Shown piece after piece: positions 43,902 through 57,400 of a stretch of DNA of 64,000 nt. The stretch's first letter is position 1, and every line of letters starts with the position of its first letter. Position numbers and translations under genes: made by a program. The DNA comes from Undaria pinnatifida. Taxonomy: Eukaryota > Sar > Phaeophyceae > Laminariales > Alariaceae. The stretch covers positions 17,398,944 through 17,462,943 of the forward strand of contig JABAKD010000020.1 of the NCBI GenBank assembly GCA_012845835.1, read 5' to 3'. The notes beneath the pieces were generated by a model. The model searched no databases. It had not been told where the DNA came from and saw nothing but the letters and a program-made list of their open reading frames with translations.

Positions 43902-46437
43902 GGAGAAGTCGAAGCGATGGGGGGGGGGGGGGGGGGAGGACGAAGAGGGGGGGCAAAGATATAGACAGTGCGCGGGCGGCAGTGTCGACTCGGCCGGATC
44001 TTCCCATGGCTTCCGCGCCTTTTTTTCCAATAATGTAGACGGGGGAGGCGCGGGGGGGGGGGAGGGCGCGGGGGGGAGGAGGAAGGGGGGGTCGAGACAC
44101 AACGCCTGAGCCGGGGAAGGGAGGGGCGAGGTGATGTTGCGGGTAATGTTCATTAGTGCTCGGGCCTTGTTTTTTTATCAGGGGGGGAGGGGTTGGGGGC
44201 GCGAGGGGATTTGGGGGGGGGGGGGGCGTATTTTGGTTTACAGCACACGCCCTGACGAGATAGCAGCCGATGAGCGTTGGCAGGGTTAAGAGGGTGGGTG
44301 GGCAGGCGCGATTCGCGTTTTGAGATCGCAACGTGTGTGTTTTCGGGATGCAGAGGCAGTAGTGTAATGGGTACGTGCATTAATCGAGAACCGTGCCTCA
44401 GTGTTGCCGGAGCCGATTGGGAGAGAGAAGCCGCAAAGGCGGGGTTAAACGCCCTTCCGCGCAGCAAGGCTAAAAAAGGAACAGGAAGAGGGGAAGGTGA
44501 GCCCGGTTGATTCGGCGCACTTTTTGTCCTCCCCTTGTCTTTTTTTGCTTTCTAGGGAACTGTGGCGGAGACTTTGCTGATTTCGGTGCCGCACGATTTT
44601 CTGTGGCGAACCGAAACCTTTGCTGATTTTGGTGCCCCACGATGTTCTTCGAAAAACTTGCTCCCTCCGTCCAAAAAGGGGCGGCTAGCCTCGCCTCGCC
44701 CTCTTCTGCGGGGAAGCTCGAGCGTTGAAAACTCGAGGACTGGGGTTGCTTGTCGCAACAGTTTGGTATAAACGGGGTCTCTCTAATTCCTGGTTTGTGG
44801 CGTCGCGAGCGGCGTGTGGACTTGTCCCGCCGAGGTGTATTTTCTTAGCGACCGCGCACAAGCCACGGCCCGCCCCTGCCCCCCCCCCCCCCCCGCACCC
44901 CACCCTCCGGCCCCGGCTTCGGCCCTGCGTCGTCCTCCCCAAGTGCAATCGCGATCGCTCGCCTCGGTGGCAAGCGGTGGCGCGATGAAAAACGTCCGCT
45001 GCTGCTTTAGCCCAGCGCATTTCTCACCCGGTCGTGTGATGTGCATTATTTTAAGGGGCGCGAGGGTGAAAGCTGCGGGTAGGGGCGGGGGTGGTTTCGA
45101 TGGCTCGCTCCCATTGCCCCCGAACAACGTTCCGGGAGGATGGGAGCGGGCTGGGGGGTGGAGATATCGGGGCGTAGCGCGTGGTATTGGGGAGTAAAAG
45201 CTTGCGTTTTTCTGCCCTTGCGAGGGCGGAATAGCGGCAGCTCGTTGCGCTGGGGTAAAACTCCAGGACGTATTTGACGGGGGGAGGGGCAGGGTGGGGG
45301 GGGGGGGGGTGGGGTGGGGGGTCGCCGCTATGGTGTGCATGGTTGAATTTCTGTCCTCGAGTGTGCTGAAAAACTTGAAGTTTTTTTTGTGGGTAGTTTG
45401 GGAGGAAAAAGGAAAGTGTCCTTGCTTTGCTCGGAAGGGGTGGCGGATAGGGGAGCTTTTGAGGACTAATTCACCATGTGCGGGCGTCAATCAATGTGTG
45501 AGTCGTGCGTGCGTTATGTGTGTTTGGGTGTGGGAGTGCAGAGCAAGCGGTGTTGGGGGCGTAGTCGCTTCCAAGTGTGAAGGAAAGTTGCTGTTCCCGA
45601 CCGTCGTATGCATGCATACAGAACAAAGTGTCCTTTTGGTTTTTTTGTACGTTTCGAGTCCGCGCCGTCTTCCTCTTCTTATCGCGGTTGGGGCCGCTTG
45701 CTAAGCGATGCGCGGGGCGAGGGGCATGTTTTGCGAATAATAGTGCAGGGTCCGCGATAGCTACCGCTTTCTCGCGCGAATAGTTCCTTTTTTCGTCGTT
45801 TTTGCTTTTTGCTCGTGTGCCCGATGGCCCCAACTTGGTGTCTTTCTTTTCCGTGACCAGCGTTGTTATCTTTGGCGCGGCGCAACTCATGGCCCTGCCG
45901 CTGGCCTCGATGGTTCCATTTGTACTGGAGGGGTTTCCTCGAGAAGTAGTAAATTTGGGCCTTGATGGCAGGAGCTCAGTGGTGCAGCAGCTTGAGGGGA
46001 AGCGTGTGTATGGGGCCGAGAGCGAGCACCGATTGCCTTTTGCGGGCGCGAGCGCAGCAGCACCTTTGCTTCAAGGGCGCTCAGCGAACGGGCAGCACGC
46101 AACAATGCATGACTAAGACAGCAGGAGGAGCGAGGAGGAGGGTAAGCGGTTAGTGCTTTTTATCCGGGGAGGACAACATTTTTATTTTGTGATTTGCATG
46201 TTTTAGGACGCGGGGACAGCGCAGATTTTTGTGACTGGTGGCTTGGTTTTCGTCACGGGATTGTTGCTTGTCTAGACAAGCGCCCTGGCTGGACCACTAC
46301 GGTTATACACCCGCATCCTCGGTTTTGGCGACGCCGCACTGATTAATGCAAATGCCACCAAAATTCCGGAAACTTGCCGTGATGGGCGCCTCATGTTGGC
46401 GGCGACTAGTCGAGTGAAGGGCTCGCGAAACTACTTG

Positions 46438-46760
46438 CTTGCTCTGCTTCTTGAGACGGTAATTGCTCTGCTTCTGAGACGACGTATGCTCTGCCTCTGA
46501 GACAAGGATTGCTCTACTTGTTACCCTGGTGCCAGGCACAAAAGTTGTGCTGCTTCTGAGAGAAGCATTGCACTTCGTACTTAATGCGAGACAAAATTGC
46601 TCCACCTTTTTTTGCGGGACAAAAGTTGCTCTGCTTCTTTGAGAGAGACCAATAAAAGATAACGTCGTACATAAGATACCGTAGGGAGGTATGATATGAG
46701 TTCTGAGGGAAAAACAACAGCCGCTCTGCTTCAGAGATATAATTGTTTGGCTTCTCGAGA
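46438..46760 (+). repeat. Degenerate minisatellite (TTGCTCTGCTTCTGAGAC units)
   Basis: About nine irregular units of TTGCTCTGCTTCTGAGAC with 5-40 bp spacers. The minus-strand open frame across it (46303-46782) is Ser/Gln-rich repeat translation. Confidence 0.75.
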
Positions 46761-47140
46761 ATCCCGCTGTACCCTCCTCCACTGGACTTCGTAAGACTGT
46801 AGTTTCCTGGTGTAAATAAACGTCTTGCGCTTACAAAGAGACACCAGCCTGGGATAAAAGGGCAAAAACTTGAGCTGTGAGTCGGGAAGACTGGGCGACG
46901 AACAACTAGTTGGTAGGTTCCGTTAGCCGACTAACTGGCTTTAGTCGGCAAGTCGGCTGGCGAAGCCAGGTGATGGCGACTTGCCGACAGGCGAGCGGAG
47001 CGAGAGCCAACGTAGCTCCCCTGGGGGGGGCCTAAAAAGGACAAAACTGCAAGCCGCATTAAACAACCCTTCCTACAAGTAGGGGAACCAAATAAGCCGG
47101 ATAGTCGGCACCTTCGGGAAACACTAACTATTAGTCCGAG

Positions 47141-47265
47141 TAGTAACTAGTTGGTGACTTGAGCCGTGCCGACCCACAGCTCTGGCAAAAGCACTACTTC
47201 ATTAGTAACTAGTTGGTGACTTAGGCCGTGCCGACCCACTGCTCTGGCAAAAGTACTGCCGCAAT
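47141..47265 (+). repeat. 62 bp tandem duplication
   Basis: TAGTAACTAGTTGGTGACTT, then GCCGTGCCGACCCAC and GCTCTGGCAAAAG, twice at 62 bp spacing with few differences. Confidence 0.88.
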
Positions 47266-47894
47266 TGCGTATAATATAATGTATCCCCAGTGTCGACTAG
47301 GGTGTCCGAAACGGTACAAGTAGCTCTTATTTTTGTTCGGCTGTCCGTCCGACAAAATACCGTACCATCCCCGAGATTGGGAGTGCAATACTTCTTACTT
47401 ATGAAAAAATGCTACCAGGTATTCCTTTAGGAGCTTTTCGCTCGAAAAAACGTAGCTTCCATGTCTAGCACCAATATTCCGAAAGTGTGATCGTTCGTTC
47501 GTATCCGCTTAGTCCGCTCGTAGCGGAGCCCTCTCGAATTTTCGATTGTCGATCCAGGCCATCCTCCGACGCAGAAATTCATCCATTCCATTGGCCATAT
47601 TTGATATTTTTTCACATCCTGACCCTCACGAAGTTTCAGCTGTTTTGATGCCGCCTGTGTCTGGTTGTGGGGTTGAGTCGGCAGCATATGAGCATTCTCG
47701 GGTTCTCCTTGCACCAAGCTGTCAAAACGCAATTAGTTTTCCAAGACGTTTCAGGGGAAGCAAGTAGGCGAAAAACAACGAACGTTTGTCTATCTGCGAA
47801 ATGCGCGAAATAAACGCATCCTTCAAGATGTTTGATCGCGACGACTGCAATGATGCTGGACATTTCGTTGGACTGACGAGTGATTCAGAACCGG

Positions 47895-48235
47895 TTGTTA
47901 CAATCAACCGTTACTGCATGGTGCACGAGCCCTCGTGGATTGACTGCTACCGACGGTTACAATCACCCATTTAAGGCCTTCCGCTTATTAATTATACGTA
48001 CACATATCACACCTTAGATCATGACTATTGCACAATGCACGACACCTCGTAGCATTTGTCTGCTACCGATAGTTGCCATAACTCATGTTTGGCTTTCCTC
48101 ATTACATACACGCACACGTCAAGTCGCGACCATTGCGCAATGCACGGCACCTCATATCACGGGATTGACAGCTACAACAACCGATTATCACAAATCGCTA
48201 CATAGTCTATCCATTTTTGGCCTTCCTACAGTACC
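47895..48235 (+). repeat. Three diverged tandem units of about 110-120 bp
   Basis: Each unit has a GCACGACACCTCG/GCACGGCACCTCA-type block, GACTGCTAC or TCTGCTACCGA, a TTACAATCACCCAT or TTATCACAAATC block and TTTTTGGCCTTCC. It ends 60 bp from the FG-GAP stop codon. Confidence 0.65.
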
Positions 48236-48293
48236 AGGTACGTACGTAGTGGTAGCACCAGGTACGTGAGCGTGCAGAATACACCAAAGACGG

Positions 48294-48414
48294 TCAAGCG
48301 CAGTCTTCTCTATCTCTGTCGTCGTCGTCTATTCTAAGCTTGGCGAGGTACTGCTGTCCCTGCAGAGCTCCTGCTCCGGGTATGCTGAGCGACAATTGCA
48401 CGTACTCCGGATAT
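48294..48414 (-). CDS. FG-GAP protein terminal exon: Calx-beta end
   Basis: Acceptor CAAAACAG|A completes an Arg codon, then YPEYVQLSLSIPGAGALQ and YLAKLRIDDDD, the last strands of the fold, and a short DREDCA tail to TGA at 48296-48294. Phase matches the previous exon exactly. Confidence 0.82.
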
Positions 48415-51400
48415 CTGTTTTGTGGCAGGAAGACGGTGCAACGTGAGAACGCAATACTGTCAGATCTACTGTAGACGATCGATTGGGAGGTTAGATAAAT
48501 TGCTAGACACACAAACGATTGATGTATTATCAATCTAACACTTGGTCGTGCATGATAAGTAATGTAATAATACAATAGACTATAATCTTATATTATATTT
48601 TATTTTATGAAACTTACTAAAAACGGGCGATCAATGTAGTACGCAGCTTGCAAATATGAATATCGAGCCTAAATTAGTCGAACTCACAGCTGGCGTCGTT
48701 TGGATAATTATATAAAATAACCTTTGTCGGGCAAAAAACTGTGCCAGGTACCAGGTAGTTAATATAACCTTTTGGAGCTTCAGAAGCAAAATATAACGAA
48801 AAAAATGACGAGTTCAGCATCGGTCACACGAAGCAATCCGAGTTGCTGGTGCAGGAGGTGTAGGAGATGTATTCGAACTGCAACGCAGGAAACTGTGAGA
48901 GGCAAGCGTGAGGCATGACGATATTCGGATCACCTCGAGCTTTTCTAGACGCTTGATGAGACCGCGCTCGTCGCTTTTAGCTTTGTGTGAATGGGTCCCA
49001 AAGCTGCTGACTGGTGTTATTATATCGTGCTTCGCGATAGTAAGCATGAAACATGACTATTCGCAAGAAGACAAGAGTAGAGCAATGACCCCCAGAATAC
49101 GACTTGTTGTGTCTTCGCGGCTCAGACGAGCACAACACACCTCTACACCTACTGTACGCTCCTGGATTTAGCACGAGGCCGGGGCCAGCATCACTGCACC
49201 CCCGGCTCGGTAGATGCATTCAAACCAACAACAAGGAGAGACACAGAGTTATATCATCTGCGCCACGTAGTCGGTAACGTCCCCATGTCCCATGTCTACG
49301 TCGGTTACATGCTACGGTTCGAGTTACAGTATGCATGCCTACGCATCAGCAACCCGAGGGTACGCCCGTATCGCCCCAGATGCCATGACCGGACGACACA
49401 GAGTGGACGGGACCCGTCCCCCGTCCGAGCTTCTATTATTGGAAGTTGGGGCAAAAGACAGACGTTCTCAATACCTCTTTATACAAACCAAAAAATCCGT
49501 TGTCGTCAGCTGTGAGTTTCTCCCGATCGATCGATACCCAACTTTGCAAACAGCGTGATGCATCGGCCAAGCATTTTTTACATTTAGTTCGTCGCGAAGG
49601 ACGTAATAGGGCGGTGTCTGTCTTGGATGCTACGAAGGTAAACATAACGATGAAAATTAACGCAACGTCCACATAACGTAGGCAGGTCCAAAAGACGGAC
49701 ATTCCGTGAATAAAAACTACCGTTTGGAGCGTAAAAAAGCACGAAAAACTTTTACAAAACGTGTGTCAGGTAGATAACATGGGACAATCCGCAAGTTCAC
49801 GCCATTTTTCACGTTCCAAACAATGCTCTTGGAAGATATCTCTCGCTAACCCGCACTCTTGAATGGGAAATCGAAATGGGAGAGGTCCCGTCTTGCACAT
49901 ACTTCGGAGTAGAACCAAACGGAGACAAAGGTATGGCTTGATGTGTACACCAACGTGTATAGTGTTTGCGGGAAAACGCTGCAAGTCCTAGACAACGAGA
50001 GGGCGCAGAATAATACGGAGAGACCAACCCAGAAAAAAAAATCCGACCACGAAAGGAATCTGTTTGTTCGCGTATTGCGGGGTGACGCTCCCGTGGCGCC
50101 AGCATAGCACGCACGCACCTTTCCCGACAGTGGTCGTCCGTTATTCGTACGAAGAAAGACTTTTCGGTCTGCCCAGGCTCGAACGTGATCTCCCCCGCCG
50201 TCTGCTCGTAATCCCCGCAAACGCCCTGAGCGAAGAGGGTAAAAAGTCCGACGCAAAAAAAAGTGGGGATTAAGTAAGAGACCAGGAAATATCGTTAAAA
50301 GGCGAAGACCTAGAGGGAACAGCAGGCCAATGCATTTTACTGACACTGCATTACGGTTGGGAGAGGCCAGGAAAAATGCACACAACGAAATTTCCCACAG
50401 CTTGCGATACACGCACCACGTCAAGATGTAGTCGCCATGATGGGGGGTTCGACAGGATTTACACAAGCTAATTTGATAAGTTGAATGGCCCTTTTAGAGT
50501 TGCGAATATTTGTTTGTTTAGGCGACGACAGAGGCAGCAGTGAGAGGGTACGAATACAATATTTTCTACAGTCGAAACTACAGCTTCATGTACACGAGTA
50601 AAAAATCAATGATGTTAACTATTTCAAATACGTCAGTTGTGAGTTCGACAATCTTGAGTGGTCGATACTCAGCTTTGCAAGCTGCGTGATAGTTGAGGCC
50701 AATTAAGTCTGCGCCGGGGACTTCTCGCGTAACTATCGTCGGGCACGCACAAGATAACGAAGACTTACCGGCGCCCTGGAGGCCACAGGCAGGTCAGAGC
50801 ACTCCTTGTACGCGTCGGAGTCCACTCCTCTGGCCGTGAGGTCGCTTGTGGCAAACGCAACGGTAAGCCAATTGTCCGAATGATCGCCATCCCTTGCGAC
50901 CAAAATCGTCGCTTTCCAGCCGTCGAGGTACTGGGGCTCTTCGTGGAGATGGCGCCAGTTGCCCTCCTGAAGCGCCACAGCGGGAGGAAGTTCGACCGAG
51001 AAATGGCAATTAAGTTGTTCGACAAAAGATGGAGCGTTGTTACGAAAAGCTTCTGTTCGCCAAAATCGCGGGGGGGGGGGGTCGATGACGAACTTTGACC
51101 GCACCGAATCGAACGGTGGTGGCTTGCCATCGATTTTTAAACCCTACAGAATAGGTTCAACTTTTTTTTGCACTACACCTTAGCTCTTGTTTACCACAGC
51201 AAAAACTGATCCCACACCAATCACAAGTTGTTTTCTCCGTTAAAAATTTGGGTTTAGTTCCAACAGGGTTTGGGTTCCACCCAGAACCAAAGAAATATTT
51301 TGGCCACAGGCAGATTAATGATCAAGGTACCGCCGTAGAGCATGCATCCATTCCTCGATCACACTCGACGACGAGGCTTGATCCACACGGGGTTCTATTG

Positions 51401-54400
51401 TACTGTTGAGTTGACCAAAACAAGAAAACGACGCGCTTAATCAGTCACGATTTTACCCTCTTTTACCACGCTTCAAAACCGATCCCACACAAAATTCCAA
51501 GCAGCTTGCCCCCCAGAATCAAGGGTGGGGCTCTAACGGGAGTTACCAAAAAAAAATCGTCGTAGGCTTCCCCACACCTCAACGCTGAACTCCGCTTCGG
51601 CGAAGAAAGCCCACGCGACGCCCACGTCGAACTGATACGCCGCCCCTGCGTCAGGCCCGAAGGAATCGGAGTAGGGCGCTCCGACAAACAAAGCATTCTC
51701 AGCCGCCTAAAAACACGCGGCGGTGGCGTTACGGCAACTCAGGTGTGGTACGATAGGATGTTCTTGGTAACAGATCGCCAACCAATTTAACTGACGCGTA
51801 TCGAGTCTCACATACTTAGCACACCAGCTAAACCTCCCGGTGAAACATATACAAATGTCGACACCCCTCTACGACCTCCCAGCCCACAATAAGGGCTTCG
51901 CGAGTTTTGACAGTATGAATGTCACGAATCGTGACATTTTGTTACACCTGGTGAAGTTTTCGTCGCTGAACGCTGGCGAAAATCGCGATGAATGTTTAGC
52001 TTTTCGCCGTAAGCCGGCATCATCCCACTGCGTGCAGCGTGCCGTCACCAACAGAAACGTGCTACGACAGGGCAATGCCAAAGCATTCCTCGCTGACGGG
52101 GCTCGACAACTGGTATCCCCTCTCCCCCCGTTACGGCGTTGCGATTCATAGCAATTGCCCCATTTTTACCTGGCAGGCGTTATTGCCAGCCTGAACGAAC
52201 GGCTTCGCCGTCTTTCCACCAGAAGGCATTGGGCGGACAGCAAGCAATCAGTACAGTACAAGATATACACCATCGAAGCAACCCTCGTGTAAGTGACCAG
52301 TACAGAGCCAGAGGCACCCCTGCATAGCCAGTAGCCGGTCCTTAGGTCGCCTTATTACAGTACCCAGTTTATCCGTTAGATCCCTGTTAATAGCCGATGG
52401 ACTTGTGCTTCGGACTTAAATTAGCCAGGGCTTCTCACGCATCGGATCACTTCTCGGTATACCAGTCGGATCGGTTCAGGATGACCCGGCCCGACCCGTG
52501 ATATTTGAAAACCTCCTGACCCAACCCGACCCAACCCGTGAGATTTCGAACACCTTCTGACCGCGACCCGACTCGACTTGAACGGCGAGTTTTCTTAAAC
52601 CTCCTGACCCGACGCGTGGGCCGGGCTATGACCCGTGTAAAGCCCTGAAATCAGCACGGTTGTTGGGTAAGGTATAGAGCTAGAGCTTCTGAAGTGAAAA
52701 GCTCCAGCAAAAGTAGCTATCCACCCTCGGTTCTCACCAAGTAGGAGACAGCGCTTCCAAAGCGGTCTGCCGCGACGGCGTCGTGGGCTTGGAGCTTAAA
52801 CCGCTCCGCCCCTTGCCAACCCCCCGCAACAACCTCTCCTTCCCGGTCGAGGTCGCATTTTGTACCCACTCCGACCGATTCGGGCAAGCGAGTGAAGACG
52901 TACACCGCCCCGGCCTGCTCCGGGCAAAGGGGAAAAAGGTCGGTGGAGGGGGGGGCGAGGGGGCGGTAAGCACCGTATCATGAATTGTCGCGGTCCGGAG
53001 GACCATATACCCTTATCTTAGGGAAGGGGGGGATGATCATATCTCGCATGGTTGTAGTCCATGGTCAGGAGGGGGACAGGGGGAGGGGCGGGTTTTGTTA
53101 TGAACGCGCGTTAGATGAAGAAGTCTTCGCGTACACGAGGCAAAGGGAAAAGTGATTGGTGGAGGGGAGGGGCGGGTGCACTCGATGTCTTGCATAGCCG
53201 TAGTCGTAAGACCATAGACCCCCGCATCTCTACTATGACGGTATGGGGTGTGCTCATTTCATGCGTCGCCGTAGTCGCAAGACCATAGGCCCTCGCACTC
53301 CTACTATGCCGGGACGGAGCACGTCGGGTTTTCACCGACCCGGCAGACATTGCTTGCACCATGCGCGAAGCACCGTGAGGCATTCTACGAATCACATACA
53401 GGGTGGGTTGGGGAGGCAGATAGTGTTATTGCGCGCTATATGAAACATATTTCGTCTACTTGAGGCAAAAACGAAACGTGATATGTGGAGCGGGGGGGGG
53501 GGGGGGGGGGGGGGCAGGTATTGCTGCTGCAAGCTAGATGGAACGGTTTTCTTGGCGAAATTCGCACGATATGAGGTAAGCAGCGTTTAGTGCTGATGGA
53601 TATTTTTAGTTCGCTCGAAATCCCGTTCAACACCCCTTCCCCCCCCCGCCCCCGCCCCCGCCCCCGCCGCCCTCCTTCCGCTGGACTGCTACGGCTTGCA
53701 GCGGAGCGGCGGCATGTATATTTTACTCGTACATTTTTAGACCACCTGGTGCAATGTGGGCACAGTCGGGATAGCAGTGGGCCACCATCACATTGCGACG
53801 ACATTTATGTTTTACTGGCACACTTTTAGAGCACCTGGTGCAATGAGGACACAGTCGGGACAGCGGTGGGCCAGAATTATATTGCGCCGACAGGGTACCT
53901 CTGTCTGTCGTTTCACTGTATGATCGTGCTGCGTGAATGAGTACGACATTCACATCAGTGTTTGTCAGGGGTCGGATCACTTCTCGCGGGTCGGATCAGG
54001 TCAGGTTGACCCTGACCCAACCCGACCCGACCCGACCCGACCCGACCCGACCCGACCCGACCCGACCCGACCCGACGCGACCCGACCCGACCCGGCCCGA
54101 CCCGGCCCGTGAGATTTAGAAGAATTCAGAACACCTCCTGATCCGATCCACGGGACGGGTCATGACCCGTGAAAACCCCCTGACTAATTTAGCGTTGCGG
54201 CCAATGCCAGGACCACACTGCACCTGGGCGTTCCCTCGGGTGTTGAACTGCTGCTCGGAAGTTTCGAGTGCATACTCCGTGTCTTGTAGCTGAGGAATGG
54301 TGGCAGAATACGGGGAGTGCGGGCGCAGAAACGCAAGAGCGTTAACATGGCATGCGGCAAAAGCGGGTCTGGGGTGGTAAGGGACACTGTTGGCGTCGTC

Positions 54401-57400
54401 TCGTGGAACGCTGTTGGCGTCGTCTCGTGAAACCTTTTGGCGTCGTCTCGTGGTAGGTGTCGCACTTTTGGTGTCAAAACGTGTGTGACCGATCTGACCG
54501 GTTGGGCTCCTCACGTGTGGAACTATCGGTTAGTACCTGGTATAATACTACAGTACTGTCGTAATTTTACGAGAACTCTCGTTGTAGGAATGGCGCACAG
54601 AAATGTCGATCGGGTTGAACGAACGAATGTTTTCGAAGTCATGTTTCGGAGAGGTGATGACGGTGAGATATTGAGCACCTCGTGTTGGGAGCTCAGGAAC
54701 TTCTTAGAATATGCTGCACTCCTGCCTAGCGTAGGATGACTCGTTGCTGATATAAATTCGACCGGCACGTTAAGCCGAGCACGAGGATTGCAGCACCCAA
54801 TGCGGACCTTGGGGATGCAAAGACTGCTGTAACGTTCTCGACACGGTCAACGACTGTCACTTTTATGGTGGAATCTCCTCTTAACTTATGTGAGGCACAG
54901 GTACAAACAGATCCGGTCGCCCCGGTGGCGTATCAGGTTATCCTCGAGCCTGGATTAGGTCAGTTTCGTGAATTCAAGTCCCCCCGAGTGCATACTCGTA
55001 TATATTCGTAGGTACTTTTTCTTGTGCGCAAATTGACTTGCGGATAGCGCGAGAGCGTGAGTTTGCAACACTCGATAAAAAATCGACGAGCAGTGGGATT
55101 GCTGAACCCTATGCACGATAAAAATTGAAGGCAAGAACCGGGGGGAAGAAGGGACGACACTTGTGACCATGACTTGTCCAGAAGCTGGAAAGTAGAAGTG
55201 TGAAAAAAAACAAAAAAAACAGGCACACACACAAAATAAATGAGGTCTTGCAAACTTTCTAATAATAGTCCGGTTTGAGGGCGCAGCATTACGGCCAGTG
55301 CGTGCCGTACAGTTCCTCCCGCTGTGGCTTGACCACTAATTGAACCTTCCGTCCCCCTATCACCAAGCAGCCCGCGTTATATCACGCGGACGATGCCGGA
55401 ATCGTTGTACTAGTTCCGCACGCTTTCCCGCTGAAACCCCCAGGGGGGTTTAACAGACGCCGGCTGTACGTCCTACCCCCAGCCCAGGCCAGCTCTAGCG
55501 ACAATCATTTTACTGCTGCCAAAAATCGTCACAAACTAAATCCAAGCGTTTCCCTCCAGGAGAGTAAGTTACTATTAATACCTCGAAAATCAAATCGCAC
55601 AATTTGCAAGTATTTTTTCCCCGGTTGGCTACGGTGGGGTACTCGATTTAAGAGCCCCTCGGAACAGACCAGCTTTACCGCTCTTTATGGCCGTTCCGCT
55701 CTTATCTCCGATTGCGTATCATGCAGGTAGCCCAAGAATAACAAGGCGTGGCAAGCCGATTTGACCGCTCTTTAATTATGTTTTTCTCTTAGTATGGAGT
55801 ATCTTAAACCGGTCCCCCCTCTAAACTGCAAAAATTGTTATACGCTAATTTCAAGTAATTTTCCAAGTGTTTAAGTTACCCACTGGGCGCCACTCACCCG
55901 CCACACAGCAGGAGCCCCGCTTCCTCCTTGCACGGAAGACCCGAAGGCTCCCTGAAGTCGGAGCATGTTTGCGTGTCGAGATTCCATTGGAAGGGGGACA
56001 CGAGTCGCCTGGGCATTGTTGGCGTCGCCGTGAGGGTTGTTTGTGGTGTACACCGTGGGAGGCTGACATCGGCAGGGGATGGTGGGGGTGAGGGGGGAGA
56101 CGGGGGAGGGGGGGGCGGTACGGTAAGCGTGCGAGGGGCATTGGACCACGAACTGCGATGCTTCGTGTTATGAATTGAGAGTGCCCAATTAAGAGTGCCT
56201 TTCCGAGTGATCGGCGTTGAAGCTCATGCTATATACACGTTGTCGGATAGCAAACCAAAAACATCAATGCTGAATATTTCTGTGTCATAGATTCCCTTGG
56301 TTTTCTTCTTACTCTCTGAGAGTACGCACAAGTGATCCACGCTCAAGCTCTCATCCATGCCGCATACTGTCAGATGTCAAGATATAGTAATAACATAATC
56401 GAATTTAATATTGTTTTTTTGAAGGTTATTTATTTGTATGAACTTTTTGAAGCATGGCGATCGTGATTTTTCGATAGCACTGCTCCGCATGGTAGATACA
56501 GATCGCGCGGCTTATGCTGTAGGGGAGGATCACGATCTAGATAATCTAGATATTCTAGACCATATATGTGTCGTTACGAGATGTTGCGCAAGGGCCGTGT
56601 CATACAGATCTCACACGATGAAAATATGCGCAAGACCTGTGCCATACAGATCCCCCTCGGCAAGCGTGATCTGTATTGTACAGATCCTGTGAATCAGGTA
56701 CATGTCTGCCCTAAAGTGTGAAGATCACTGCATGGGGATCTGATACGCTTCATGTACAGAAGGGCCAAGACGGCATCTCTCTGTAGGGCTTTCTCGTGTT
56801 ACACATATCATAGAAACCCTTGCACACGATGCCAAAGCCCTACCAACAACTGTATGAGCTGGTCTTTCTCGTGTTACACATATCATAGAAACCCTTGCAC
56901 ACGATGCCCAAGCCCTACCAACAGCTGTATGAGTTAAATAAGTCGCCTCGAAACCTCCTGCTAGAGTCCCGTCTTCGAAGTGACGAACATTTTCCGAACT
57001 GCTAACTAAAGGATAGGATAGTCCTAAGGCGCAGCTCGCACGCTAAATAATTTTTGCGGATCTCTCCCACCACCGACCAGCTTCTAACGCGATTTCTTCG
57101 CCGCGGCACGCCCCCGCGCCCGCCGCGTCTGCCGGCGACGGGGGTCCGCCCTCGCAGCGCCGCACGCTCTCGCGAGAGGCCTCGGCGCCGGTATCTACAG
57201 CGAATCTTCCAAGGGCTCTACATGCTCACAACAAGTCAACGACAACAGTAACGGGTAGCGCACACCTCACTTGGCTCTAATGAGTCAATGATAACGGTAT
57301 CAGGTAACCCACACCTCTCTCCAAAGTCCCGTCAGGGAAGCACCAGGGGCTCCGATCACGACCACCCCAGTGTCGTGGTCTACCGACAAGCATCCACCGA

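Larger units (their letters stand above)
43902..48293. other. Gene-poor spacer between the convergent Rab and FG-GAP genes
   Basis: G-tract-rich to 45300, then mixed. A short direct duplication (GCTGATTTCGGTGCCGCACG and GCTGATTTTGGTGCCCCACG) lies at 44575-44645. An exon-like GC-rich frame at about 45859-46116 (AG| before CGTTGTTATCTTTGG) is not recognisable. Tandem repeats at 46438-46760, 47141-47265 and 47895-48235 are listed separately. Confidence 0.5.

Noticed and set aside
45859-46116. Exon-like GC-rich frame in the convergent spacer
   Set aside because: AG before it and open for 85 codons, but no recognisable domain and no partner exons.
49846-50466. 206-codon minus-strand open frame
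   Set aside because: It overlaps the Calx-beta exon in a different frame and has no family features; the exon frame is supported by phase and motif.
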